Positions 35,479 through 43,752 of a DNA stretch of 64,000 nucleotides are shown in pieces. The notes beneath the pieces are model-generated. The model saw nothing but the letters and a program-made list of their open reading frames with translations. It did not search any database and had not been told where the DNA came from. The number at the start of each line of letters is the position of its first letter. The first letter of the stretch is position 1. A program made the translations under genes and the position numbers. Origin of the DNA: Marinomonas sp. UCMA 3892. Its GTDB lineage: Bacteria; Pseudomonadota; Gammaproteobacteria; Pseudomonadales; Marinomonadaceae. The DNA is taken from contig NZ_PTXN01000009.1 of NCBI RefSeq assembly GCF_012726345.1, positions 62,001 to 126,000 on the forward strand. The letters run 5' to 3'.

Positions 35479-35898
35479 ATGCTTAACATTATCAACAAAA
35501 AAGAGCTAACCACACGGGCCGCGCTGGGTTTATGTAGCACAGCAATCGACCATGCAAAACAGCTTGGCATCAACATCTGCATCACGGTCGTTACTACTTC
35601 AGGCCAGCAGCTTGCCAGTGCCTCAATGAATAATGCCCCCCTTATTTCCCAAGGTGTCGCCTATAAAAAAGCCCTTACCGCGGCTTCTTTCGGCATTCCC
35701 ACTAAAGAATGGCAAAGCAAACTGGCTGACAGAAACAACACCTTATTTGCTTTACAAAGTGAGCCAAACTTTACCTTTTTGGGTGGCGGTTTACCGATTG
35801 AAATGGAAGGGGTTGTGGTGGGTGCTATTGGTATTTCTGGTGGTAGCGAACAACAAGATATTGATTGCGCAACCAAAGCCATCAACAGCCTGTCATAA
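35479..35898 (+). CDS. GlcG/HbpS-family protein
   Basis: A 139-residue protein of the GlcG/HbpS (haem-degrading, PduO C-terminal-like) family. Typical features are TRAALGLCSTAIDHAKQLGINICITVVTTSGQQLASASMNNAPLISQGVAYKKALTAASFGIPT and the C-terminal LGGGLPIEMEGVVVGAIGISGGSEQQDIDCATKAI. These proteins are often encoded in aromatic, glycolate or nitroaromatic catabolic operons; their exact biochemical role is unsettled. It is followed after 26 bp by an MFS gene and preceded by an HpaR-type operator, so it is placed in the hpa regulon. Confidence 0.85.
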   Translation: MLNIINKKELTTRAALGLCSTAIDHAKQLGINICITVVTTSGQQLASASMNNAPLISQGVAYKKALTAASFGIPTKEWQSKLADRNNTLFALQSEPNFTFLGGGLPIEMEGVVVGAIGISGGSEQQDIDCATKAINSLS

Positions 35899-35924
35899 AA
35901 ACAGCCAATGAAAAAGGAGCCTCC

Positions 35925-37112
35925 ATGTCTTCCGCTTTAAGCAAACTCACCATTCCACTGCTTGGCTTTCTGGTCGCATTTGGGCCGCTTTCTATCGATA
36001 TGTATTTGCCAAGCCTACCCACCATAGCCAAGAGTTTACATAGCAGCGATCAGCTTATACAAACAACGATTACGGTATTTTTACTCGGCATGGCAATCGG
36101 TATGCTCATCTTTGGGCCTTTATCCGATATGATGGGCAGAAAGCGCTTGCTGCTGATCGGCATCGGCTTTTATTTTATAAGCAGTATTGGCTGTGCTCTC
36201 GCGTCAACGGGTGAGAGTCTGATTCTATTTAGATTCTTACAATCTCTAGGGGGAGCAGCCGCGGCGGTGCTTGCTAGAGCCTTAGTGCGTGATTTGTATG
36301 AACTCAAAAGAGCCGCCAATATTTTGTCACACATGCATGTCATCTCCATGATGGTCATGCTGATATCGCCAATCTTGGGTGCCTATATTGTCAGCTATTT
36401 TGAGTGGCGCTGGATCTTCTACTTTCTCGCTTTATTCTCTACGGTTGCCTTTATTGGCAGTGCCTTATTATTACCTAACACAGAAATATCCAGACCGACC
36501 GTTAAGCCCAGTTTCAGCCATTACGCTAAAAACTATATCGACTGCCTAGGTGCGCCTTTACTGGTTCAATACGTACTGGCCAATGCGTTTTCATTTGCCG
36601 GTATGTTTGCCTTTATTGCAACATCAGCCTTTGTCTATATCGAATACTTTCAGCTTTCAGAAACCTATTATGCGCTTCTATTTTCCGCCAATATTTTCGC
36701 CATTATTATCACTACCTTGCTCAACTCTTATTTGAGTAAACGCTATAACGTTGGTCTCGCATTAAATGTTGCGATTGGCATCTCTTTTACGGCGACCTTA
36801 TTGATTTGGGGAATGGTTGGTTTGGGCAGCACATCCATGGTTCTATTTGTGATCACCACCATGATGTATATCAGCGTAACAGGAGCCATTGGCGCCAACA
36901 GCTTAGCGACATTATTTGAGCAATTACCAGAAAAAGCGGGGACGGTTTCGGGGTTATTGGTGGCCACTCAATTTGCGGTGGGAGGTTTCATCAGTTATCT
37001 AGCCAGCTTAATATTTGATGGCTCACCAAACAGTCTACTCATCATGATGGCCTGCTGCGGCACGCTTTGCACAATTTTCTACCTGAGTACTCGGATAAAT
37101 AAAGTCATCTAG
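35925..37112 (+). CDS. MFS transporter, Bcr/CflA drug-efflux type
   Basis: The ATG at 35925 (MSSALSKLTIPLLGF) follows an AAGGAG site, giving 395 residues. The open frame upstream overlaps the previous gene and is rejected. Twelve membrane segments are expected. The FGPLSIDMYLPSLPTIAKSL start and LIFGPLSDMMGRKRLLLIG loop 2-3 motif are typical of the Bcr/CflA subfamily. Such transporters export drugs or small aromatics. With an HpaR-type operator before the GlcG-MFS pair, it may export a toxic catechol or phenolic intermediate (inference). It is similar in type to the MFS gene at 44782. Confidence 0.88.
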   Translation: MSSALSKLTIPLLGFLVAFGPLSIDMYLPSLPTIAKSLHSSDQLIQTTITVFLLGMAIGMLIFGPLSDMMGRKRLLLIGIGFYFISSIGCALASTGESLILFRFLQSLGGAAAAVLARALVRDLYELKRAANILSHMHVISMMVMLISPILGAYIVSYFEWRWIFYFLALFSTVAFIGSALLLPNTEISRPTVKPSFSHYAKNYIDCLGAPLLVQYVLANAFSFAGMFAFIATSAFVYIEYFQLSETYYALLFSANIFAIIITTLLNSYLSKRYNVGLALNVAIGISFTATLLIWGMVGLGSTSMVLFVITTMMYISVTGAIGANSLATLFEQLPEKAGTVSGLLVATQFAVGGFISYLASLIFDGSPNSLLIMMACCGTLCTIFYLSTRINKVI

Positions 37113-37230
37113 CTTTCATAGCAATAAATGCAATTTAGAGGGTATTTTTGCAGAGGCGCAAAATCTGCTTCAATCGCTATTATTTTCAGCAAATTCAAAT
37201 AAAGAAAGATGTGGAGCGTGGTGGGAGCGT

Positions 37231-37264
37231 GAATAGAAGGGCCTCAAATAAGGCACTTCTATTC
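37231..37264. terminator. Hairpin between convergent MFS and tctA genes
   Basis: GAATAGAAG-g-GCCT pairs with AGGC-a-CTTCTATTC, a 13-bp stem with one internal mismatch and a CAAATA loop. No T tract follows on either strand. It probably acts as a 3'-end structure for both convergent units. Confidence 0.45.
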
Positions 37265-37295
37265 TGCCTAAACAAGCTATGTAGCTAGGTCTAAA

Positions 37296-38780
37296 TCAAA
37301 CAGCGCGACGTTTTTCTCTTATTTTACTGTAAGTAAACACTATAATAGATAGAACCGTCACCGTAAGCAGTGTTAAAGCTATAGGACGCTCAATAAAAAT
37401 ACTAAACTCCCCATTAGAAACTCCCAGTGTTTGGCGCATACGATTCAAAAATACCGGGCCCAACACCAAACCTAAAATGATAGGCACAGCAGGAATATTG
37501 TTTCGCTTCATGATATAGCCAATCACAGAAAAGCCGAGGGCAATGAAGGCATCGGTGAACTGATAATTCTGGCTATAAGCCCCTAAGAAACCGAGCACAA
37601 AGATCAATGCACCAATAAAGCGGCCACGAATCCGCGTGATATTGACAATGAATCTAGAAGCAAAAGTTAAATAGATGAAGATAAAAATATTCATCACAAA
37701 CAGAGCCACATACAGACCCGAAATAAATTCTGGATGCTCCGTAAAGAGCCTTGGACCTGGCGTGTAGTTATGCACCATAAACACAGATAAAAGCATCGCC
37801 ATTAAGGCATCAGCTGGAATACCAAAGGCCAGCAAAGGCACCAATACAGACGCGGTGACGGCATTGTTTGAGGTTTCTGAGGCAACAATACCGGCTTCTG
37901 CCCCTTTACCAAATTCATCTGGGTTCTTAGAAAATTTCTGCGCCAAGGTATAAGAGAAAAACTGTGAGCCAAACTCACCAACACCTGGTAGCAACCCCAT
38001 GACTACCCCCAACAAGGCAGAACGAATAGCGGTTACCTTATTGCGCAATAGCACAGTAAAACCTTCAAAACGGCCAGATCCTTCCAACTTGGTTTTAAAT
38101 GAATCGCCGCCTTTTGCAGAGATCAATATATAAGCTTGAGACATGGCAAAAAGACCAATAACAGCTGGCACTAAAGGCACGCCAGCTAACAGCCAAGATT
38201 GATCAAAGGTATAAACTTGCGTATTAAAAGAGCGATCAATACCGACCGAGCCCAAAAACATTCCTAAACCAATCATGGCCGCGGCTTCTAAAGCATATTT
38301 ATTGTGAGCGAGCACCACAAACACCATCCCAAGTAAAGCCAGCATGGCAAACTCTGCACTGCCAAATAAGGTGGCGACTTGGGACAAAGTTGGCGCAAAA
38401 AATACCAGAGACAAGACACTAACCATGCCCCCAAAAAATGACGACGTGTAGGCAATCGATAGGGCTTTTTTACCTTCTCCCCTTTTCGCCATGGGGTAGC
38501 CATCATAGGTGGTAAGTACCGCCACCGGTGTACCGGGCGTATTCATTAATATGGCGGGAATAGCCCCACCGTACCAAGCGCCACCATAAACCCCTAACAA
38601 TAAAGTCACACCAAACAATGGCTCCATGGTAAAGGTTAATGGCAGCAAAATGGCCATCACCCCAGCGGGTTCTAAGCCTGGAATCGAGCCAATAGTTACC
38701 CCAATAAGGGCACCGATAATAACGGCCCAAATAACACCGTTACCAAATACTTCATGGATACCTAATGCGATTAAATCCAT
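37296..38780 (-). CDS. TTT transporter large membrane subunit TctA (HPA-hydroxylase locus)
   Basis: A 494-residue TctA permease. GVTIGSIPGLEPAGVMAILLPLTFTMEP near residue 26 and WYGGAIPAILMNTPGTPVAVLTTYDGYPMAKRGEGKKAL near 69 match the family motif pair. The second half repeats the pattern (VVMGLLPGVGEFGSQFFSYTL near 259). It is the last gene of an unusual operon tctC-aldehyde dehydrogenase-usp-tctB-tctA. The operon diverges from the HPA hydroxylase genes, so an aromatic acid such as HPA is a candidate substrate. Confidence 0.93.
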   Translation of the reverse strand: MDLIALGIHEVFGNGVIWAVIIGALIGVTIGSIPGLEPAGVMAILLPLTFTMEPLFGVTLLLGVYGGAWYGGAIPAILMNTPGTPVAVLTTYDGYPMAKRGEGKKALSIAYTSSFFGGMVSVLSLVFFAPTLSQVATLFGSAEFAMLALLGMVFVVLAHNKYALEAAAMIGLGMFLGSVGIDRSFNTQVYTFDQSWLLAGVPLVPAVIGLFAMSQAYILISAKGGDSFKTKLEGSGRFEGFTVLLRNKVTAIRSALLGVVMGLLPGVGEFGSQFFSYTLAQKFSKNPDEFGKGAEAGIVASETSNNAVTASVLVPLLAFGIPADALMAMLLSVFMVHNYTPGPRLFTEHPEFISGLYVALFVMNIFIFIYLTFASRFIVNITRIRGRFIGALIFVLGFLGAYSQNYQFTDAFIALGFSVIGYIMKRNNIPAVPIILGLVLGPVFLNRMRQTLGVSNGEFSIFIERPIALTLLTVTVLSIIVFTYSKIREKRRAV

Positions 38781-38789
38781 ACGAAATCT

Positions 38790-39317
38790 CTATAAATATT
38801 TGTTCATAAACCAGAGGGTTTGACCACTGAATAAGGTCTCATACAAAGCAACATCTGGAATCCAGATATTCACCCCGACTCTAAAAATGAGGATAATCAG
38901 CGCCACAGCGATGACTGTGTTCAGCACCCAAATTGGCGACATTAGCCGACTCAGCCAAACGATAGACAAGACAAAAAGCATCGTTGATAACGTAAAACCA
39001 ACGACCGTAATCGCATTGACATAGACGAAGAAAAGAACGCCGGTTATAACCACCATGTAGTAGGAACTTAAGCTTTCAACAAAGCTCTCCAGCAAGGCTT
39101 TCTCTCCCTCTATCGGTCTAATCAACAACATGAGTTTGATAAAAGAAAATAAAGCCAAAATCCCTAAACCAAATAACGGCGCGACATAAGGTTCGGTGTA
39201 CCAACCGTGATCGCGCTTAATCTCTATGGTATGACTTTGATAAGTAAAGATTAGATAGACACTAACAATGGTCATCACCAAGAAAAACAATTTGGATTTA
39301 CGATGTTCATATTCCAT
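38790..39317 (-). CDS. TTT transporter small membrane subunit TctB
   Basis: A 175-residue TctB-like protein with four hydrophobic segments and the variable N-terminus MEYEHRKSKLFFLVMTIVSVYLIF. Its first codons overlap the end of the usp gene by 11 bp, so the two are translationally coupled. It ends 9 bp before tctA. Sequence similarity to the other TctB in the window is low, as is usual for this subunit, and the assignment rests on size, topology and position. Confidence 0.82.
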   Translation of the reverse strand: MEYEHRKSKLFFLVMTIVSVYLIFTYQSHTIEIKRDHGWYTEPYVAPLFGLGILALFSFIKLMLLIRPIEGEKALLESFVESLSSYYMVVITGVLFFVYVNAITVVGFTLSTMLFVLSIVWLSRLMSPIWVLNTVIAVALIILIFRVGVNIWIPDVALYETLFSGQTLWFMNKYL

Positions 39318-39819
39318 TTTTGGCCTCCCCTTTTTTACTCATAACCGTATTAGAAATAGGCACAATCAAAACCGGAACACTCGAATTATGAATGACTTTC
39401 TGTGCGGTTGAACCAAGGAACATTCGAGACAAGGCGTTAACACGACGGTCTCCCATCACCACCATGCTCGCCTGCACATCTTTGATGGTGTCGACAATCT
39501 TTTTAGCGGGATCACCAAATCGAACCACAACTTCGATATCGTCTTTATTAAATTCAATATCGCTCAACTCTTCGCCAACGAAGTTATGAATTCGCTGCTT
39601 CATGTAAGTTCGTAACTCTTCTTTCAAAGATTCCAAATGCGCATCGTGCGCTTTCTTCAATTTGAACCCTACAAAAGAGTCATCGTTACCGCGGTGAAAC
39701 TGTTCAGAAACATGCAGAAAAAAAATCTTGCCTTCAAAGCAAGCGGCTTGCTCTAACGCCGCACGCAAAACGTCGCGACTGCCTTGCTCTAGATCGGATG
39801 CATATAAAATATTTCGCAT
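39307..39819 (-). CDS. Universal stress protein family protein within a TTT operon
   Basis: A 170-residue single-domain UspA-fold protein. The start MRNILYASDLEQGSRDVLRAALEQAA and the ATP-binding signature VMGDRRVNALSRMFLGSTAQKVIHNSSVPVLIV (G-x2-G-x9-GS-like pattern) are intact, so nucleotide binding is likely. USP proteins are known partners of TRAP and TTT transporter operons (for example TeaD regulating ectoine uptake in Halomonas). Here it is coupled to tctB by an 11-bp overlap and may tune transport activity (inference). Confidence 0.88.
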   Translation of the reverse strand: MRNILYASDLEQGSRDVLRAALEQAACFEGKIFFLHVSEQFHRGNDDSFVGFKLKKAHDAHLESLKEELRTYMKQRIHNFVGEELSDIEFNKDDIEVVVRFGDPAKKIVDTIKDVQASMVVMGDRRVNALSRMFLGSTAQKVIHNSSVPVLIVPISNTVMSKKGEAKNGI

Positions 39820-39881
39820 TTATGGACTCCAAAAATATAGCCACCTACTTCGAATAGATGGCTATATTTGAGTATCAGAAC

Positions 39882-41240
39882 TTACTTCGCGCGGTTCACA
39901 ACCTTACGAACTGTGTTCTCTAATAAACCTTCCATACCAAACTCGACGCCTAATCCAGAAGACTTATTACCACCAAACGGAACATGAGGGAGTACCTCGG
40001 CATGGTTATTCACCCACACGGTTCCTGAATCCAGTTGTTCAACAACCCAATCCAGTTCAGCACATGGTTCGCCCCACACTGAGCCACCTAGCGCAAAGTC
40101 TTCATGAATGGCTTTTGACATAACCTCGTGGAGATTATCGTAAGGAATCACTGGCAACACTGGACCGAATTGTTCATGACAAACAACGTCGATACTGTGC
40201 TGAGGATTTTTGATAATAGTCGGAGCGATAAAATAACCGTCCAAACCCGCTGGTAGCTCGGCCGCAATCACTTCCGCGCCAGACTCGCGGGCATCCGCAA
40301 TCATAGCTTTCACTTTTTCATACTGATTAACGTTTTGCACTGGACCGAAAGTCACGCCGTCATTCAGGCCATTACCCACCACTTGCGCGGCGGCTATTTT
40401 CACTAGCGCATCACATAACGCATCGTATTTAGAACGATGGACATAGAGACGTTTCAAACAAGCGCAGGTTTGACCCATATTGATAAAAGATGTCATGAAA
40501 ACCTTTTCTGCAATCTTCTCAATATTGGCATTTTCTAAAACGATACCGGCGTCATTACCCCCTAGCTCCAAGGTGACTTTTTTAAGATCACCAGCCACCA
40601 AAGAAGCAATACGCTTGCCTACAGCGGTTGATCCCGTAAAGACAATTTTTTTCACATCTGGGTGTGAAACCAAAGGCTCACCGACTTCTTTTTCACCAAT
40701 CACCGCCTGCACCAAATTTGGCACGGTATGCTCGTTAATAATCTCCACTAAACGAAGTGTATTAACGGGCGTGAAAGAAGAGGGTTTAATCACCACGCTA
40801 TTACCCGCACGAAGGGCTGGCATGATGTGCCAAATAGCGATCATTAAAGGCCAGTTCCAAGGTGTAATAGAAGCGACAACACCAACAGGTAAACGCTGTA
40901 CTTCAACACGGCGCTCCGCGCTATCTTCCAGCACTTCAGGTTCCAGCTTTAGATCCGCATTGTAGTGCGTCCAAGCCACGGCTCCGCCCACTTCAAACTG
41001 AGCCAGAAACAGTGGTTTCCCTTGTTCCGATGTAATAATTTCGGCTAACTCAGGAGCGGCAGCCTCTATGGCATTGGCGACTTTATGCAAGGCCGCAGTA
41101 CGCTCTTCGTGCGATTTTGCACTCCATTGTTTAAAAGCGGCTTTCGCCTTTTCAACGGCACTATTTACATCGTCTAGAGTGGAAGTCGATATCGACTTAT
41201 AAGTCTGCTTTGTCGCGGGATTAATAATGTCTAAAGCCAT
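39882..41240 (-). CDS. Aldehyde dehydrogenase in the TTT operon, candidate (hydroxy)phenylacetaldehyde dehydrogenase
   Basis: The ATG at 41240 (MALDIINPATKQTYKSI) gives 452 residues; ten upstream codons in the open frame are not conserved. Catalytic Glu lies in TLELGGNDAGIVL near 234 and Cys in NMGQTCACLKRLYVH near 267, and PWNWPLMIAIWHIMPALRAGNSVVIKPSSFTPV forms the NAD site. The closest families act on aliphatic or aryl aldehydes. Given the nearby amine-oxidising genes and divergent HPA hydroxylase, 4-hydroxyphenylacetaldehyde to HPA is the most useful hypothesis. Placement between tctC and usp is unusual. Confidence 0.87.
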   Translation of the reverse strand: MALDIINPATKQTYKSISTSTLDDVNSAVEKAKAAFKQWSAKSHEERTAALHKVANAIEAAAPELAEIITSEQGKPLFLAQFEVGGAVAWTHYNADLKLEPEVLEDSAERRVEVQRLPVGVVASITPWNWPLMIAIWHIMPALRAGNSVVIKPSSFTPVNTLRLVEIINEHTVPNLVQAVIGEKEVGEPLVSHPDVKKIVFTGSTAVGKRIASLVAGDLKKVTLELGGNDAGIVLENANIEKIAEKVFMTSFINMGQTCACLKRLYVHRSKYDALCDALVKIAAAQVVGNGLNDGVTFGPVQNVNQYEKVKAMIADARESGAEVIAAELPAGLDGYFIAPTIIKNPQHSIDVVCHEQFGPVLPVIPYDNLHEVMSKAIHEDFALGGSVWGEPCAELDWVVEQLDSGTVWVNNHAEVLPHVPFGGNKSSGLGVEFGMEGLLENTVRKVVNRAK

Positions 41241-41291
41241 GTTTTCACCATTCTTTTTTATTTTTCGCAATACAATAGGTTGAGTAGATAA

Positions 41292-42248
41292 CTACTTAGT
41301 TTCAGCGGCTAATTTTTTGGCGTTTGCTAAATCAAGACTGATCAACTTTTGTGCATTTTTTTCGTTTGTCCAATACACACTAGCACCCGTATTTTCTTGC
41401 AGTTTCAACACATCAGGTGACTGCAAAGCCTTCTCTGAAATAGCGGCAATTTTGTCGATAATGGGTTGTGGCGTGCCTTTTTTCACAAACAAACCATTCC
41501 ACAGGGTCTGAGAAATTCCCGTTTCTTCGTTTAGCGTTGGAACGTCAGGCAGAATGGACAAGCGTTGGAAGGTAAAAGAGGTTAAAACTTTCACGTCTTT
41601 TGAATCCAAACAAGGAAGGATCTGCTGAGTCGTTGTATTGATAACCTGTGCATCCCCGTTCGCTAAAACAGAACAATCCAATGCGTCAAACGCAGAGTCA
41701 GAGGCAAATTTAAAGCCTAATTTTTTCGCTGCTTGGAAAGTAATTGCGGTTGGCGTCGCTTCATAACCAAAGTGACCTAAAGACACATCATGAGTTTTAG
41801 CGTATTCCGCCAATTCAGGTAGAGTGTTATAGGGCGCATCGGATTTAACTGCCAACACAAATGGGTAATCTAGAAAAATACCAACCGGTACAAAAGCATC
41901 TTCAGCATAAGGCGCATTGCCGCCGACTACTTGGCTGGTTACCAGATCCACCACAAACGAACCAATAACACTGCCATCTGGACGAGATTGGGCAACCGTT
42001 GTTGCACCTAGCACACCGCCACCACCCGGTTTATTGACGACCGTCGCAGGCACACCGGTTTCTTTGGACATTTCTTCCGCGATAACACGCGTCAACACAT
42101 CTTCCAAATCACCAGGCGGCCATGGAACGATAAATTTAACCGGACGATTTGGGTAATCGGCTGCAAAGCTCGCGGTGCTTGCCATTGAGGAGATAACGAT
42201 AGTTGAAGCGGCTAGCGCTTTTAAAGCAAAAGAAAGTGGTTTTTTCAT
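41292..42248 (-). CDS. TTT transporter periplasmic binding protein TctC (HPA-hydroxylase locus)
   Basis: A 318-residue TctC/Bug protein with a signal peptide (about residues 1-29, cleavage after ASFA). Family loops: DYPNRPVKFIVPWPPGDLEDVLTRVIAEEM and TVVNKPGGGGVLGATTVAQSRPDG. The first loop has PPGDLED instead of the usual PPGGxxD/SAGGxTD, which may reflect a different ligand. It is the first gene of its operon and diverges from the HPA oxygenase gene across 261 bp that contain the TGTCCCT-N2-AGGGACA dyad. Confidence 0.92.
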   Translation of the reverse strand: MKKPLSFALKALAASTIVISSMASTASFAADYPNRPVKFIVPWPPGDLEDVLTRVIAEEMSKETGVPATVVNKPGGGGVLGATTVAQSRPDGSVIGSFVVDLVTSQVVGGNAPYAEDAFVPVGIFLDYPFVLAVKSDAPYNTLPELAEYAKTHDVSLGHFGYEATPTAITFQAAKKLGFKFASDSAFDALDCSVLANGDAQVINTTTQQILPCLDSKDVKVLTSFTFQRLSILPDVPTLNEETGISQTLWNGLFVKKGTPQPIIDKIAAISEKALQSPDVLKLQENTGASVYWTNEKNAQKLISLDLANAKKLAAETK

Positions 42249-42310
42249 TTTGATTGTTCCTTTTTTTAATTATTGAAACCAAAACTACACTCTCCAACAC
42301 ACTCCTTCTA

Positions 42311-42326
42311 TGTCCCTAAAGGGACA
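42311..42326. promoter_or_regulatory. Perfect dyad TGTCCCTAAAGGGACA in the tctC/HPA-oxygenase divergent promoter
   Basis: Seven-base arms TGTCCCT/AGGGACA with a 2-bp centre lie 63 bp before tctC and 184 bp before the oxygenase gene. A one-mismatch version occurs at 24152-24167. No HpaR-type palindrome is present in this gap. The cognate regulator is unknown; HpaA or one of the two LuxR proteins are candidates. No gene was seen in the rest of 42249-42509. Confidence 0.55.
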
Positions 42327-42509
42327 TTTTTATCTCTATCACCTAGCAATTCAGCAGGTGCCTTAATGAAGCCTATCAACCTGCAAGCCCCCAATTTTTT
42401 TAACTTTCTAGAAAAGTCCTAAGTTTTGCCTGAAAAACACATTCATTAAAAATCAGCAAATACCAATACTGAAAAGACTTGATACAAAAAAAATAAGAGG
42501 TCAACACGA

Positions 42510-43679
42510 ATGAAACGTCAAAATCCGTTATTAGAAGAGTTAAAAAAAGTCCTTCCTGAAATCGCTAACAACGCCGACAAAGCAGAAGAGCTTAGAAAAG
42601 TACCTAGCGAAAATATTGAGCTACTCAAAAAAATAGGCTTACACAAAGCCTTCCTACCTAAAGTCTATGGTGGATATGAAATCTCTTTACCTGAGTTCGG
42701 TGATTGTATTACGACACTCGCTGGAGCTTGCGCTAGTACGGCTTGGGCGTTTAGCTTACTTTGTACACACAGCCATCAAATTGCCTTGTTCCCAAAGCAG
42801 GCTCAGGAAGACGTTTGGAAAGAAGATCCAGACATGTTGGCCAGCAGTAGTATTGCCCCTTTCGGTAAATATCAGGAAACCGAGGGTGGTGTGATGTTTA
42901 CAGGTGATATGCGCTGGAGCAGTGGCTGTGATCATGCCCAGTGGGCGCTTTGCGGTTTTCTAAGAGAAAATAAAGAAGGCACAAAAGACCACTGCTTTGC
43001 ACTGATCCCTGCAACGGATTACACCATAGAGGACGACTGGCATGCTGCGGCAATGAAAGGCAGTGGCACAAAAACGCTGGTCATTCGTGACAAATTTGTA
43101 CCAGAGCACAGAATCCAAAAAGCCAAAGATATGATGGAAGGAAAATCAGGCGGCTTTGGTTTATACCCAGACAGCAAAATCTTCTACGCGCCTTACCGCC
43201 CTTACTTTGCCTCTGGTTTTTCAGCAATCAGTTTAGGCATTGCAGAACGTATGCTAGAAGCCTTTAAAGAAGCCACTCAGGGTCGAATTCGTGCCTATAC
43301 AGGTGCAAAAGTAGGAACTGCCACTCCTGCACTATTACGTATTGCCGAATCCACTCACCAAGTCATGGCGGCTCGAGCTTTCTTAGAAAAAACCTGGGAT
43401 GAACACGCCGAATACGCTGAAGCCCATCAATATCCTGATCGAGCAAAACTGGCCGAGTGGCGCACCAACCAAGCTTATGTAGTAAAAATGTGTATTGACG
43501 CCGTTGACCGTTTATTCAGCAGCATGGGGGCAAGTCACTGGTATCTGGATAAAGAAGCACAGCGCTTATTCCGTGATAGTCACGTCACAGGCGCTCATGC
43601 CTACACGGATTACGATGTTTGTGCGCAAATCTTTGGACGCGAATTAATGGGATTAGAACCAGATCCATCTCTACTTTAA
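42510..43679 (+). CDS. 4-hydroxyphenylacetate 3-hydroxylase oxygenase component (C2 type)
   Basis: A 389-residue acyl-CoA-dehydrogenase-fold flavin monooxygenase. It has the pattern of the reduced-flavin-dependent oxygenase C2 of Acinetobacter baumannii HPA 3-hydroxylase: an N-terminal helical domain with GLHKAFLPKVYGGYEISLPEFGDC, the mid-domain MRWSSGCDHAQWALCGF near residue 130 and MKGSGTKTLVIRDKFVP near 178, and the C-terminal RLFRDSHVTGAHAYTDYDV near 352. The reductase downstream is of the diagnostic MarR-fused C1 type, which fixes the system. It hydroxylates HPA to homoprotocatechuate. It differs from the FAD-dependent HpaB of enteric bacteria. Confidence 0.85.
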   Translation: MKRQNPLLEELKKVLPEIANNADKAEELRKVPSENIELLKKIGLHKAFLPKVYGGYEISLPEFGDCITTLAGACASTAWAFSLLCTHSHQIALFPKQAQEDVWKEDPDMLASSSIAPFGKYQETEGGVMFTGDMRWSSGCDHAQWALCGFLRENKEGTKDHCFALIPATDYTIEDDWHAAAMKGSGTKTLVIRDKFVPEHRIQKAKDMMEGKSGGFGLYPDSKIFYAPYRPYFASGFSAISLGIAERMLEAFKEATQGRIRAYTGAKVGTATPALLRIAESTHQVMAARAFLEKTWDEHAEYAEAHQYPDRAKLAEWRTNQAYVVKMCIDAVDRLFSSMGASHWYLDKEAQRLFRDSHVTGAHAYTDYDVCAQIFGRELMGLEPDPSLL

Positions 43680-43686
43680 TCTCACC

Positions 43687-43709
43687 TTAAAGGGGTCAGA
43701 TCCCTTTAA
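43687..43709 (+). other. Intercistronic hairpin between oxygenase and reductase genes
   Basis: A perfect 8-bp stem TTAAAGGG/CCCTTTAA with a 7-nt loop lies in the 73-bp gap, 8 bp after the C2 stop. The AAAGGGGTCAGA text resembles repeat sequences often associated with REP-type (RAYT) elements in gammaproteobacteria, but only this one copy was seen. It may set oxygenase to reductase stoichiometry. Confidence 0.4.
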
Positions 43710-43752
43710 AAACACTTTAAAAAATAAATACATAAGAATAAGAGAGAATATT

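Noticed and set aside
40480-40965. 161-codon plus-strand open frame
   Set aside because: It is antisense to a well-supported aldehyde dehydrogenase with intact catalytic residues, has no family signal, and its composition is what the opposite frame predicts.
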